From assembly GCF_021190955.1 (NCBI RefSeq), contig NZ_JAIOAO010000003.1, positions 992,001 through 1,056,000 of the forward strand: DNA of 64,000 nt, read 5' to 3'. Numbering within the stretch: the stretch's first letter is position 1; every line of letters starts with the position of its first letter. The notes beneath the pieces were generated by a model that was given only the letters and a program-made list of their open reading frames with translations, made no database searches and was not told where the DNA came from. The DNA is from Parachryseolinea silvisoli. GTDB lineage: Bacteria > Bacteroidota > Bacteroidia > Cytophagales > Cyclobacteriaceae. The translations under genes were made by a program, and so were the position numbers. Shown piece after piece: positions 8,293 to 17,256 of this stretch.

Positions 8293-8817
8293 CTAATGGA
8301 CTACATGTGCTTCCACCGTAACCGCCACAATATTACCAGTAATGAGACTTTCCTCACCCAACCCAAAGTCCAGACGATTGACTGTAAACGCTCCCTGGTA
8401 AACCAACGTATCGCCCTGTTGTTTTCGCGTAAAGGGAATAGTAACCGATCGTGTTATAGACTTTATGATAAGGTCAAAATCTCCCGTATACCGGTTGCGT
8501 CCCGTCTTTTTGATCGTACGCGACTGTAACCGCACCAGCGGATAACGGCCGGCATCGAAGTAATCGCGCCGGGTCAGATGCTCATCGCGTATCGTTATTC
8601 CCGTGCGTACCGAAGCAGCCTGCGCGGTAACCACGATCCTGCTGGTTTTCAGATTCTCCGGATCGAAGTGAATCGCAGCATCCGCTACCGCCATCGTTCC
8701 GCTAACATCAATGCCTGCATTCTGAATCGTAAACCGGATGCTATACGCGGGCACCAACACGGAAGGCTCATCCGCGGTATACCCCAGGAGGAAGCTGACA
8801 ATAAAGATGATCATCAT
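8293..8817 (-). CDS. YceI family protein
   Basis: Periplasmic or secreted lipocalin-like barrel of the YceI family, 174 residues. Members bind isoprenoid or lipid-like molecules, and many are linked to respiratory or cytochrome genes. An N-terminal hydrophobic segment (MMIIFIVSFLLGY) serves as export signal or anchor. Family features are the alternating strands with IHFDPENL, the HLTRRDYFDAGRYP word (about residue 78) and the VTIPFT/LDFGLGEE section near the end. It starts 11 bases after the stop of a diheme cytochrome c gene on the same strand, so the two form an operon, consistent with a redox role. Confidence 0.88.
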   Translation of the reverse strand: MMIIFIVSFLLGYTADEPSVLVPAYSIRFTIQNAGIDVSGTMAVADAAIHFDPENLKTSRIVVTAQAASVRTGITIRDEHLTRRDYFDAGRYPLVRLQSRTIKKTGRNRYTGDFDLIIKSITRSVTIPFTRKQQGDTLVYQGAFTVNRLDFGLGEESLITGNIVAVTVEAHVVH

Positions 8818-8828
8818 CGCGTGTAGCG

Positions 8829-10340
8829 TTATAAGGTTTTCATAAAGGCAACAAGGGCTTTCTTATCGGCGTCGCTCAACGCCAATCCGAAGGGATGTCC
8901 TTTCACAGCCATGGTCTTTACGTGCGGTGGTTTAAAACCGGTAGGCACGTAGTCTGGCTGCAGGCGCCGGGGGTCCAGTATATCTTCCAGCGCGGCCAGG
9001 GGGCCGTTGTGGAAAAAAGCTTCCCGGTACCACACGCCCCGCAGCGAAGGGATCTTATAGTATCCTGTTCCGCGCCGGGTATACAAGGTCGAGACAGAAT
9101 CGGTGTGGACGGAGACATTGAAGATGTCATACTTCGCATAGTGATCTTCCGGTGGCTCGAAGCCACCGGCGGGCGTGAGTTTGTTGTTTGTATACAGCGG
9201 AGGTGTATGGCAGGTAACACAGCCGGCGTTTTTGAAGACCTGCTCGCCGCGTTGCAGTATGGCGCGCGGAAATGTATTCGGATTTTTGGGAGGTTTCAGA
9301 GAATACAGGTACTGCGTCAGCGCATAGAGCTGGGCATCCGAATAACGTTTCCCTACGTACCCGAACGGATGGCTCCATTCGGCAGGCGCCGGTAACGTTG
9401 CGTTGTTCTTTCCCCCCGGCATAAAGCCGTCGTAAGACGTGAGCATATCCATACCCTGGTTGAAGGCGGCATACCGCATCATATCGCCCGGTCCGTCGTG
9501 GCGCATCAGCCCCGTGTGATCCAGGTACCGTATGTCCCGGATACCGACCAGGCTGGGCACGGCGAAGGGATATAGGTGCCCACCACCTTGCCGGTCGATA
9601 ATGCCCTTGGTTTCCTGCCGTACATAGTCGGCCATATCTTTTCCCGACACCGGGCTGACGGGCAATGTCTCCGGTGCCCAGGGGGCATAGTTCAGCTGCC
9701 GCGAGGCATGCTCCAGGTAAGGAAAAGGAATGTCACCGCGTTCCAGCGCGCGGGCGAACCCTTCACCATTAAAAACATTTCCCTGCCCGCCTGGAACAAC
9801 AGTACCATCCGGCAGGATGTGTGTATGGCAAGTCGCACACGACATCGATCCCAGCATCAGCGCGCCGTTGCCATCAATGACATATTGCAGCGCCGGATAG
9901 ACACCTTCTTTGGTAAGCCTGCCCCTTCCCGCGCTAAAACGATCGAGATCCAGCGCAGAAACACTGTCCTTTACAGGCGTGTAGGCCATGGGCCAGTGGA
10001 ATACCAATGCACCGGCGTTGATCCAATCTTCCGGTGTCTTCAACCGGGCCGGGTCAAAGACAATCTCCGGTTTGCATGCACGAAGAGAATCCAGGTATCC
10101 ACGCTTCTCGAACTCCCGCACATAGACTGGAAACGCGCGATAAATTTTGTGCTCCGGCAGGCCATAATAGTATTCCTCCGGAGCGTATTGAACGCGCACA
10201 CTGCTATCGGGCGGCGGCAAATGGAATCTGTGAATAGCGGGCATGTCCCACGTTCTCGGAATAATTTCCGGTGGCCCGTGAAAAGCCATGATCCAAAACA
10301 ACACGAGTATACCAATGCCTGCCATCAACGTTTGCTTCAT
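8829..10340 (-). CDS. Diheme c-type cytochrome
   Basis: Exported c-type cytochrome of 503 residues, anchored by an N-terminal helix (about residues 4-20, LMAGIGILVLFWIMAF). Two haem-binding CxxCH motifs are visible: SCATCHTH (about residue 168) and GCVTCHTPP (about residue 375). The second half, with PSLRGVWYREAFFHNGP and a C-terminal LSDADKKALVAFMKTL, is like the MauG/cytochrome-c-peroxidase family. It is probably periplasmic and redox-active; whether it is a peroxidase or an electron carrier cannot be decided. It is first in an operon with the YceI gene 11 bases downstream. Confidence 0.85.
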   Translation of the reverse strand: MKQTLMAGIGILVLFWIMAFHGPPEIIPRTWDMPAIHRFHLPPPDSSVRVQYAPEEYYYGLPEHKIYRAFPVYVREFEKRGYLDSLRACKPEIVFDPARLKTPEDWINAGALVFHWPMAYTPVKDSVSALDLDRFSAGRGRLTKEGVYPALQYVIDGNGALMLGSMSCATCHTHILPDGTVVPGGQGNVFNGEGFARALERGDIPFPYLEHASRQLNYAPWAPETLPVSPVSGKDMADYVRQETKGIIDRQGGGHLYPFAVPSLVGIRDIRYLDHTGLMRHDGPGDMMRYAAFNQGMDMLTSYDGFMPGGKNNATLPAPAEWSHPFGYVGKRYSDAQLYALTQYLYSLKPPKNPNTFPRAILQRGEQVFKNAGCVTCHTPPLYTNNKLTPAGGFEPPEDHYAKYDIFNVSVHTDSVSTLYTRRGTGYYKIPSLRGVWYREAFFHNGPLAALEDILDPRRLQPDYVPTGFKPPHVKTMAVKGHPFGLALSDADKKALVAFMKTL

Positions 10341-10525
10341 AAGAATTGAGTTTTTTTTGCAAAGTTTTCTCGAATCGCGTTTCCAGCCAATAGTACCAAA
10401 GGATCAATTCCGGAAAAATCCGGTCGACCATCCACGGAATAAAAGGCGCAGCGGAAAGCTGGTAACAAATAGGTGACAATAAAGCACGGATGCACGGGCT
10501 GATTTTCCGTTAGAGGAAATTATCT

Positions 10526-11302
10526 ATGAAAAAAGACCCACGTTCAGCAGCATCCGCCTTTGTAAATCTATTTCCACCGCAAGAATCCTCCCGTCCGCAA
10601 TACACACAATTCCGGGCGGAAATGGATAAGGAAGTCATTTTACGCCACTTGCATTTTACCGAGCAGATATTTCCACACTGTGCCATCATGCTCTGCCCGG
10701 TATCGCATTCCACGATCAAGTATATGAGCCCGAATTGTGATTCTGTCATCGGGCAATCGCATCAGTTGTTGGAGAAATTGGACCTGCCCGACTTCTTCGC
10801 CATGATCCATCCCGACGATCTGCCCGCGGTAACGCAGTGCTTTGAGTTCATCCACGGATGTGAGCCATACGATCCGGCAGCCCATCGGTTCACGCTCTAC
10901 TACCGGTTCAAAAACCAGCTGGGTGAATACATCTATATTAAGAATGAGAACATCGCCGTCAAGACGGATCACGACAGCTACCTCTACCTCATCCTGATCG
11001 AAAGCCTGGAAGGGCAGGAGAAATTCCACCAGGTGAAGCTCGATATTTTCAAAAAAATAAAGACCGCGTTTGTGAAAGTGCATACGTACAATCCCCGGCA
11101 GAAGCATGAGATCACGCCTCGGCAAAATGATATTGCGCACTATATCGTAAAAGGCTTCTCCAACAAAGAGATCGCCGATAAATTAAAAGTCAGTGTCTTC
11201 ACCGTCTAGAACCACAAGCAGCTCCTGTTCAAAAAAATGAACGTAAAGAACAGCATGGAGCTCGCCAGCCAGGTACGGGCGGGCAACCCCGACAACGTGT
11301 AG
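10526..11302 (+). pseudogene. PAS-LuxR type regulator interrupted by an in-frame TAG
   Basis: Transcriptional regulator with an N-terminal PAS-like sensor (about residues 55-170, including YMSPNCDSVIGQS and MIHPDDLPAV) and a C-terminal LuxR helix-turn-helix (about residues 195-258). The reading frame meets TAG at 11207-11209, in the middle of the recognition helix region (after KLKVSVFTV). It then continues open in the same frame (NHKQLLFKKMNVKNSMELAS) to a natural stop at 11300-11302. The codon expected at the TAG is Lys, Arg or similar (the family usually has TVKxH), one base away. As read, the product (227 residues) lacks half its DNA-binding domain. A sequencing error is possible. Confidence 0.85.
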
Positions 11303-11314
11303 CGCACCGCTGCG

Positions 11315-11914
11315 CTAGAGCACCGAAGCTTGCTTTTGAACCGTAGCTTTCTGCCTGCAGTATTTTTCCAGTAGCATTTGTTCCACCTTGTTACGTTTTC
11401 CATACCAGGCAAGAGCTTTGAGCAGGGGAGAGATTAGGGAAAGAATACCCGGTAACTTCGAGTTGCCCATCTCTCCGCAAAGCGCCAGGTGAACGATGCT
11501 TTTGGGAATGCCGTTCTTGTTGGTTTCTCCATCGCGCGCCAGACCATACAGAATGCGCAGCATATTCTCTGCGCCCGTATGCCCCGGTGTAAACAACAGG
11601 CGGAACGTTACGTCCTCGTTCGTCGGGTTAAAAAAGCGGTGTATATCGCCCGGTTCAACGGTAACCGATTCTCCCGGTAACAGGATGCGGTCCATACCCT
11701 GCAGCGAGACACCCAGCTGCCCTTCCAGCACTGTAAAGGTTTCGCAAAAGGCCGTATGCTTGTGAAGAGGATTGCCGCCGAGTGGCCCCAGCGTTATCTC
11801 CAATTCGGAATATTCTCCCTGCGTCTCCGCTGACGTTTTAACAAATGTACAGGTGTCTTTGAATATCGGATTATAGATTGCGTCCATGAGCGTATGTTGA
11901 TTGAGATTGATCAT
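11315..11914 (-). CDS. Cupin domain-containing protein
   Basis: Small soluble cupin, 199 residues. The conserved double-stranded beta-helix motifs are GGNPLHKHTAFCETFTVLEG (about residues 48-67) and PGDIHRFFNP (about 88-97). They supply the metal-binding histidines and glutamate: HKH, a later E and the second-motif H. The C-terminal 60 residues are helical and hydrophobic (GILSLISPLLKALAWYG). Cupins of this size may be isomerases, dioxygenases or sugar-binding sensors, and the substrate is unknown. It is the only gene in its transcription unit, with a repeat-filled region upstream. Confidence 0.82.
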   Translation of the reverse strand: MINLNQHTLMDAIYNPIFKDTCTFVKTSAETQGEYSELEITLGPLGGNPLHKHTAFCETFTVLEGQLGVSLQGMDRILLPGESVTVEPGDIHRFFNPTNEDVTFRLLFTPGHTGAENMLRILYGLARDGETNKNGIPKSIVHLALCGEMGNSKLPGILSLISPLLKALAWYGKRNKVEQMLLEKYCRQKATVQKQASVL

Positions 11915-12025
11915 GTCGCAAAGTTTAGCGATCGTTGCATCGTAATAAATAGTACGAAAGAACTAATTTAGGTCAAAGAGTGACTGGTTCAATTCTCTGA
12001 CTTGGACATGTCTAAAAACCGCCTT

Positions 12026-12102
12026 GCCAGTCTAAGACTGGCAACAGTTTTAGCCACAAGTGCCACACCTGCGCTAACGCTTGGTGTTTATACTTGCGCC
12101 AG
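12026..12102. repeat. Mosaic intergenic hairpin repeat B1
   Basis: Opens with the perfect mini-hairpin GCCAGTCTAAGACTGGC (7-bp stem), identical to 32081-32097. The outer arms CACAAGTG and TACTTGCGCCAG then enclose an inner part with GCGCTAACGC. Same plan as the repeats at 8148, 15533 and 32081. Confidence 0.7.
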
Positions 12103-12124
12103 GTCGGAACACAATGGCAATGGT

Positions 12125-12180
12125 TGCTGGCGCAGGTGTTAAGTGCCGAGCGTTAGCGCGGGCGCGTCACCTGTGCCCAG
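12125..12180. repeat. Mosaic intergenic hairpin repeat B2
   Basis: Outer arms TGGCGCAGGTG and CACCTGTGCCCA enclose an inner part containing GAGCGTTAGCGCGGGC. The 14 bases just before it (CAATGGTTGCTGGC) match those before repeat A at 8148. Confidence 0.65.
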
Positions 12181-12289
12181 TATGGTGGCGGTCTCCTGAC
12201 CGCCGTGGGCAATAGTGATAAAAGAAACAATGGCAAACGCTGTTGTCAAAGATGTTAGCAGGAATACATAACTCCTGTGGGTGCAGCCT

Positions 12290-12308
12290 CCGGAATTGTA
12301 TCCACGTG
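12290..12308. repeat. 19-base dispersed repeat, copy 2
   Basis: Exact copy of the word at 8114-8132. Confidence 0.75.
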
Positions 12309-12569
12309 GAACGTAAATTAACGAGACAGGAGGCAGGACACGGGACGATGATGTTTCCAGGACAGAGGACCGGACTGAGTACACGACAGAGCACCGGACA
12401 GAACGCAAGACACATTATATAAACGGTATAAACAAATACAAACATTGAAAACATTTTAAATGCTAACATGCATCCCATCCAATTTTTAATTTTTTTTTGC
12501 CGATCTTACAACCTCCGGCCACAAAAAAAATGACATCCGGGCGGGCGACGATACATCAACGTAACAACT

Positions 12570-14642
12570 ATGCGATACAAACTTCTTTTGCTACTCGTTC
12601 TTTCCGGCTCGGCACTGCATGCGCAGGTAGGCGTAGATATGAAAGGCTTCAACAGGAAGAACGGCGCATCGGCCGTAGCCAAAGGCGACCTGTTGATAGT
12701 ATCATGGCCCGCAGGGGAAAAGAAGACAGGCAAGCTGGTGGTCGATCTTTCCGCCGGGCGCCCCGTCTTCAAGAGCATCGAGCTGCAGGAGGGAGACAAG
12801 AGCCACCCGATCGCCACCGGCCTCGACGCTGCATTTCTGCTGACCGTCGGCAAGCGGGACCTGGTGTCGCAGAATGGCTGGAACATCTTCTTCGATAAAG
12901 TCCCGAACAAGCCTTTCCGCTCGTATAACATCGAGCTCCAGAAGCTTTCCGCTGCCGTGAGCAGTGTGGGAGCGAGAACAATGATCAGCATTGGTTCTCT
13001 AAAAGCACCCGGGTTCACGGGCACGCTGGAGGTCACGTTGTACAACGGAAGTCCCCTGATGAACATCGCCGCTGTGATGTCGACAGAAATAGATTCAACG
13101 GCCATCCTGTATGACGCCGGGCTGGTGTCGAAGACGGCCTGGGAGAAAATCGGGTGGAGCGATGTCGACGAGCAGATGAAGTCCATGCACGCCAGCCCCA
13201 ACGATAGTGCTACGCTCCTGAAGGTGAAATACCGGACCATCATCGGCGAGAACAGCCAGGGAAGCCTCGCGGTATTTCCGGCGCCGCACCAATATTTCTA
13301 CCCATTGGATGAAGCCTTCAACCTGAAATTCGCCTGGGCCGGAAATCACTACCGACGTATGGTCAAGGGTTACGGCATTGGCATCCGGCAGGACTTGTTT
13401 GGCGACCGGCGGTTTGTGCCCTGGTTCAACGCCCCGCCGGGCACAAAGCAACGACTGAATTTCTTCGTGCTGCTCAGCAGCGGAAACTCGTCGGCCGCCC
13501 TCACGGAAGTCAAGAAGTTTACCAACAACGACCGCTACGTGGCGCTGCCCGGATACAAAACCATGGCAAGTCATTTCCACAATGAGTTTATCATGAAGGT
13601 GGTCCTGGCGAACAAACCCATTCCCGAATCACCGACCTTCGTCGACGTCTTCAAACGTACCGGTGTCGACATCGTCCACCTCGGTGAGTTTCACTACACG
13701 GCCCATCCCAAAGGCCCGGACAGCCTTCGCTTGAAAGAGCTGCGGGCATTGTTCCAGCAATGCGAGCGGCTTTCGACAAAAGATTTTCTGCTGCTGCCCG
13801 GAGAAGAACCGAATGAGTTCCTCGGCGGACACTGGCTGCAGCTATTCCCAAAGCCCGTATACTGGATCATGTCGCGAAAAGAAGGAATGCCCTTCGTCAC
13901 GGGCGAGGCCGGCTACGGCAAAGTATATCGTATCGCGAACGAAGCCGAAATGCTGGCGCTGTTGAAAAGCGAAAAAGGCCTCGCATGGACCGCTCATCCG
14001 CGCACGAAAGGCTCCACGGGATACCCGGACAAGTATAAGGACGCACCTTTCTTTAAGGATGAACGCTTCCTGGGCGCCGCCTGGAAAGCGATGCCCGCCG
14101 ATCTTTCCCTTCCCAACCTCGGCAAGCGTGTGCTCGATCTCATGGACGATATGAACAACTGGGGCGACCGCAAGAAGGTACTGGCGGAAGCAGACCTCTT
14201 TACCATCGAGCCCGAGAACGAGATGTATGCGCACCTGAACGTTAACTACCTGAAGCTCGACAAGCTGCCGGAATATAAAACCGGCTGGCAACCCATCGTA
14301 GATGCACTCGATCAAGGCAAGTTCTTTTCATCCACCGGCGAAGTACTAATCCCCGAATTTACCGTCGACGGAAAAAGCACCGGCGACGAGATTGCCGTCA
14401 CGGGCCGCAAATCAGCGATCACGTTCAAACTAACCTGGACGTTCCCCATGCACTATGCAGAGATCGTCTCCGGCGACGGTACGAAGGTTTATCGCGAGCG
14501 AGTTGTATTGAATGATACGCGCAGCTTTGGTCAGCAAACGATTAGCAAGTCCGTTGATCTCACCGGCAGAAAGTGGGTTCGGCTGGAGGCGTGGGATGTC
14601 GCGGCGAACGGCGCGTTTACGCAGACGGTGTGGATTAAGTAG
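12570..14642 (+). CDS. Secreted PHP-like (CehA/McbA-type) protein
   Basis: Exported protein of 690 residues with a signal peptide (MRYKLLLLLVLSGSALHAQ). The first half (about 25-320) is beta-rich with no recognised family. The second half (about 330-560) resembles a PHP-type metallohydrolase. Histidines occur in MASHFHNEF (about 332), VDIVHLGEFHY (about 370), LLLPGEEPNEFLGGHW (about 408-423) and AWTAHPRTKGS (about 472), in the order seen in CehA/McbA-like proteins. The C-terminus (about 590-690) is a beta-sandwich. The first PHP histidine pair is variant (HFHNEF rather than a HxH-T pattern), so catalysis is uncertain. Substrate unknown; possibly a phosphoester or carbohydrate-linked compound. 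Confidence 0.65.
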   Translation: MRYKLLLLLVLSGSALHAQVGVDMKGFNRKNGASAVAKGDLLIVSWPAGEKKTGKLVVDLSAGRPVFKSIELQEGDKSHPIATGLDAAFLLTVGKRDLVSQNGWNIFFDKVPNKPFRSYNIELQKLSAAVSSVGARTMISIGSLKAPGFTGTLEVTLYNGSPLMNIAAVMSTEIDSTAILYDAGLVSKTAWEKIGWSDVDEQMKSMHASPNDSATLLKVKYRTIIGENSQGSLAVFPAPHQYFYPLDEAFNLKFAWAGNHYRRMVKGYGIGIRQDLFGDRRFVPWFNAPPGTKQRLNFFVLLSSGNSSAALTEVKKFTNNDRYVALPGYKTMASHFHNEFIMKVVLANKPIPESPTFVDVFKRTGVDIVHLGEFHYTAHPKGPDSLRLKELRALFQQCERLSTKDFLLLPGEEPNEFLGGHWLQLFPKPVYWIMSRKEGMPFVTGEAGYGKVYRIANEAEMLALLKSEKGLAWTAHPRTKGSTGYPDKYKDAPFFKDERFLGAAWKAMPADLSLPNLGKRVLDLMDDMNNWGDRKKVLAEADLFTIEPENEMYAHLNVNYLKLDKLPEYKTGWQPIVDALDQGKFFSSTGEVLIPEFTVDGKSTGDEIAVTGRKSAITFKLTWTFPMHYAEIVSGDGTKVYRERVVLNDTRSFGQQTISKSVDLTGRKWVRLEAWDVAANGAFTQTVWIK

Positions 14643-14691
14643 TGATCTCGTATAAACGGTGTTATACACTATTGGGCGGCTCTTACACACT

Positions 14692-15504
14692 ATGAAAATT
14701 ACTATAACTATTGTTCTTTTCTTTTCACTCGTTACGTTTGGGGAGACGCAAGCCCAAAGCGTTATTTTAGAAGATTCCATCGGTGGCAGGATGGCACAGG
14801 GAAAGTTCTTTTACAACAGAACAAACGTGGCAGCGAATTTTTATGAGAAACCTACTTACCTGGTCGACTCCGTTAAATTCTTTTATCAGAGGTCCGGTGA
14901 TACGCTGATTTATTGGACGACATCGGGAAGTACACCCTATGAAAAGAATGAACTAAAAAAAATTAAGAAAAGTAAAGACTTTGGAACGCGCTTGCAGCAG
15001 GGTTTAACATTAACGGATGGGAGAGTCGTTATCCATGAACTAAGGGCTGTGCGATTCCTGATCCGGAATGACTCTCTTTTTGAGGAAGGGGAAATTTATG
15101 ATATCGATGCGCGCGAGATGGCAGCAATACGAGACCGTTATGATAAAATGCGAAGCGCTGAAGCAACCGAGCAATTTTTAGAGATTATGCGTCAGCATAG
15201 GCATAAAACGTTTGTTGCAATTTTTTGCCCACGGTTCTTTGACGATGGATCTCGTTTGCAGGAGGTGAAGGACTCAAGAACGAAATGTCCGAATGCCGTT
15301 AGGCTCTCTAATTATTGGGTAGTAGATTCGGTCAGGTACTATGAGTTCGTGGTGTCGAATAATTGCGGTCTTTCGGGTGAATCCAAATGGGGTTATACCG
15401 TATCCGAAAATTTTGACTTCATTCGATTTGGCGGGTACAGTAGCAAAGAAATCAGGTTTTTGACAAAAGAGCAGAGCAAGCTCCAGGAATTGGTAAAGGA
15501 TTGA
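14692..15504 (+). CDS. Hypothetical secreted protein (270 aa)
   Basis: Start ATG 14692 gives a clear signal peptide (MKITITIVLFFSLVTFGETQAQS); an in-frame TTG 33 bases upstream would spoil it. The mature part is charged, with lysine-rich segments (KKIKKSKDF), a strand-rich middle (RVVIHELRAVRFLIRNDSLF) and a C-terminal half containing four cysteines (FCPRFF, TKCPNAVR, NNCGLSG). It has no recognised domain. It follows the PHP-like gene by 49 bases in the same direction and may be co-transcribed. Its base composition is more AT-rich than its neighbours. Confidence 0.75.
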   Translation: MKITITIVLFFSLVTFGETQAQSVILEDSIGGRMAQGKFFYNRTNVAANFYEKPTYLVDSVKFFYQRSGDTLIYWTTSGSTPYEKNELKKIKKSKDFGTRLQQGLTLTDGRVVIHELRAVRFLIRNDSLFEEGEIYDIDAREMAAIRDRYDKMRSAEATEQFLEIMRQHRHKTFVAIFCPRFFDDGSRLQEVKDSRTKCPNAVRLSNYWVVDSVRYYEFVVSNNCGLSGESKWGYTVSENFDFIRFGGYSSKEIRFLTKEQSKLQELVKD

Positions 15505-16032
15505 GAGCAGAAACTTGTGCCTGGGGAGTCCGGTCACACGTGCCATACCTACGCTAACGCTTGATCCTGCCTGCCGGTAGGCAGGGTTTACACGTGCGCC
15601 AGCAAGTCGTACGCGACGACCCATGTCAATAATTTATCCTTATTTTTTTTGAATACAATGTACAGGGCGATGCTGTATATACCGGTATATAACGATCAAT
15701 AATTTCCCCAATCCTCATGGATATACCTTCAGTTGTAAACATTCTGTACAACTATCCACAAATTTATGTTGATAGCTCTCGCTGAGAGTCGTTCAATAGC
15801 CAGCTAATGGAGTGGATATCCTACTGATAACATAATTTTAAGCCATTTATACACCAGTCATGACCGTGATCTATATACGTCTTGGTCATTTGATGGTCCG
15901 GTGGAAAAACTAAAAAGTATAGATGTACAATTGATAGTCTTCTGGCTGACACTCCCTATATTGTACGCGGAAACAGTTGCGCCTCTCGCGACCGTTTTAA
16001 AAACCGATCGTTTTATTAACAAATAGTAGCCT
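15505..16032. other. Gene-free region with a repeat and an AT-rich palindrome
   Basis: 528 bases without a credible gene. The left part holds mosaic hairpin C (15533-15602). A perfect 16-base palindrome, TATATACCGGTATATA, lies at 15676-15691. The remainder is AT-rich and probably carries the promoter of the gene starting at 16033. Confidence 0.6.
15533..15602. repeat. Mosaic intergenic hairpin repeat C
   Basis: Outer arms CACACGTGCC and TTACACGTGCGCCAG enclose CGCTAACGCT and a second, nested near-palindrome, CCTGCCTGCCGGTAGGCAGG. This is the largest inner insert among the hairpins of this type here. Confidence 0.65.
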
Positions 16033-17256
16033 ATGGCCTTTTTAGAAGAACTTAAAATTACCGGCAGTCTCGGTAACCTCAGCTTTTATAAAATGCGCGG
16101 CGTAGACAAGATCGTCGTGCGGCGGAAGGGTGGCGCCCCCAGGGAATACGTCAAAAATTCACCCACCTTTAAAGTGCCGCGGCTCAATATGAGTGAATTT
16201 GGCGGATGCTCGAAGATGGGCAAAGAGGTGCGCTTTATGATGCACCCCGTGCGTGTCTTATCCGACTATAACTTTAGTGGTTTTATTAATAAGGCGCTCA
16301 AGATCGTGCAGAAACAGGATGGCATCGGCGAATTGGGTCAGCGCTCCATTATGCTATCGAGGCATCCAGGCTTGCTGGCGGGCTTTCAGCTGAATAAAAA
16401 TACGATGTTCGACTCGGTGCTCCGTACGCCCATTACCTATGTACTGGATCGTAAGACTTTGTCGGCCCGCGTGAATATACCGGCCTTGCTGCGCGACATC
16501 AACTTTCATCCCAATAATAGACATGCACGGTTCTGCATCGACGTCAGCCTGGGCATTGTACCGGACTTTAATTTTGATCCCAAGGAGGGTGCCTATAAAC
16601 CTTCCGCGTGGTATACGACCATGTTTGCGCCAAAGAGCGTATCCTCACCGTGGTTTCCCGCCCTGAAGGGATCGCCTGCGACATCGCTGGAAATAGCACT
16701 CACCGACCAGGTGCCGGCGGATGACTCATATAGCCTGATGCTGACGGTGGGTGTACGGTACGGTTCGCCGATGGAAGACGATGTCGTAAAGGATGTGAAA
16801 CGTGCCGGCGTTGCTAAGGTTATTGCTGTAGCGGGGCGTCCGGAGGGTGAAGGGTCGGAGAATAAACAACCTGGAACAGTAAGTAAGGTAGAAGGTGTTG
16901 GGTATGATGGAGAAAAGCAACCTATAACATCGGTACAATCGGTGGCAGCATGTACGTTTGGGTGGCGTTCTGCTACAGCGAATCAGCTTGTAGAATCCGC
17001 AGCGTATGCTGACGATCGGGTGAAGGCCGAAGTATTGCCCCTGCCGGAAAACAATCCAGCGGACTATACATATACTCCAGACCAGCCGGAGACAAGCCCC
17101 GCGCCAGGTATCTCGACTTGTCAGGACCCCAAGGCGGGTCTAAGACTCTTGCCAGGCGCGGTGAGCGATACGGCTACTCAAACGCCCTGCGAGACTACTG
17201 CGATCCCTCCGTTTCAGGAGGCTCACGACGCACGTAGCGACGACGAGGATGGCTAG
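16033..17256 (+). CDS. Bacteroidota-specific protein of unknown function (407 aa)
   Basis: Soluble protein without signal peptide or membrane helix. The first 245 residues look like a conserved globular family I associate with multi-copy unknown genes in Cytophagales. It opens with FLEELKITGSLGNLSFYKM, has VRRKGGAPREYVKNSPTF, an EFGGCS and GQRSIMLSRHPGLLAGF motif, and a beta-rich end (SYSLMLTVGVRYGSP). Residues 246-407 are low in hydrophobic residues, rich in Pro, Glu, Gly and Thr, and end in DARSDDEDG, so this tail is probably disordered. The stop lies in CTAG shared with the convergent gene. Function unknown; the tail may be lineage-specific. Confidence 0.75.
   Translation: MAFLEELKITGSLGNLSFYKMRGVDKIVVRRKGGAPREYVKNSPTFKVPRLNMSEFGGCSKMGKEVRFMMHPVRVLSDYNFSGFINKALKIVQKQDGIGELGQRSIMLSRHPGLLAGFQLNKNTMFDSVLRTPITYVLDRKTLSARVNIPALLRDINFHPNNRHARFCIDVSLGIVPDFNFDPKEGAYKPSAWYTTMFAPKSVSSPWFPALKGSPATSLEIALTDQVPADDSYSLMLTVGVRYGSPMEDDVVKDVKRAGVAKVIAVAGRPEGEGSENKQPGTVSKVEGVGYDGEKQPITSVQSVAACTFGWRSATANQLVESAAYADDRVKAEVLPLPENNPADYTYTPDQPETSPAPGISTCQDPKAGLRLLPGAVSDTATQTPCETTAIPPFQEAHDARSDDEDG

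Larger units (their letters stand above)
11915..12569. other. Intergenic region filled with hairpin repeats
   Basis: 655 bases between two divergent genes with no credible protein frame. It holds two mosaic hairpins (12026-12102, 12125-12180), a third small hairpin (GGCGGTCTCCTGACCGCC at 12187-12204) and a second copy of a 19-base dispersed word (12290-12308). The last 150 bases are AT-rich and include the poly-T run before the start at 12570, where the promoter of the secreted protein gene probably lies. Confidence 0.6.

Noticed and set aside
9576-10349. A 257-codon plus-strand frame opposite the diheme cytochrome
   Set aside because: Opposite strand of an intact gene with two haem motifs; the frame lacks family features.
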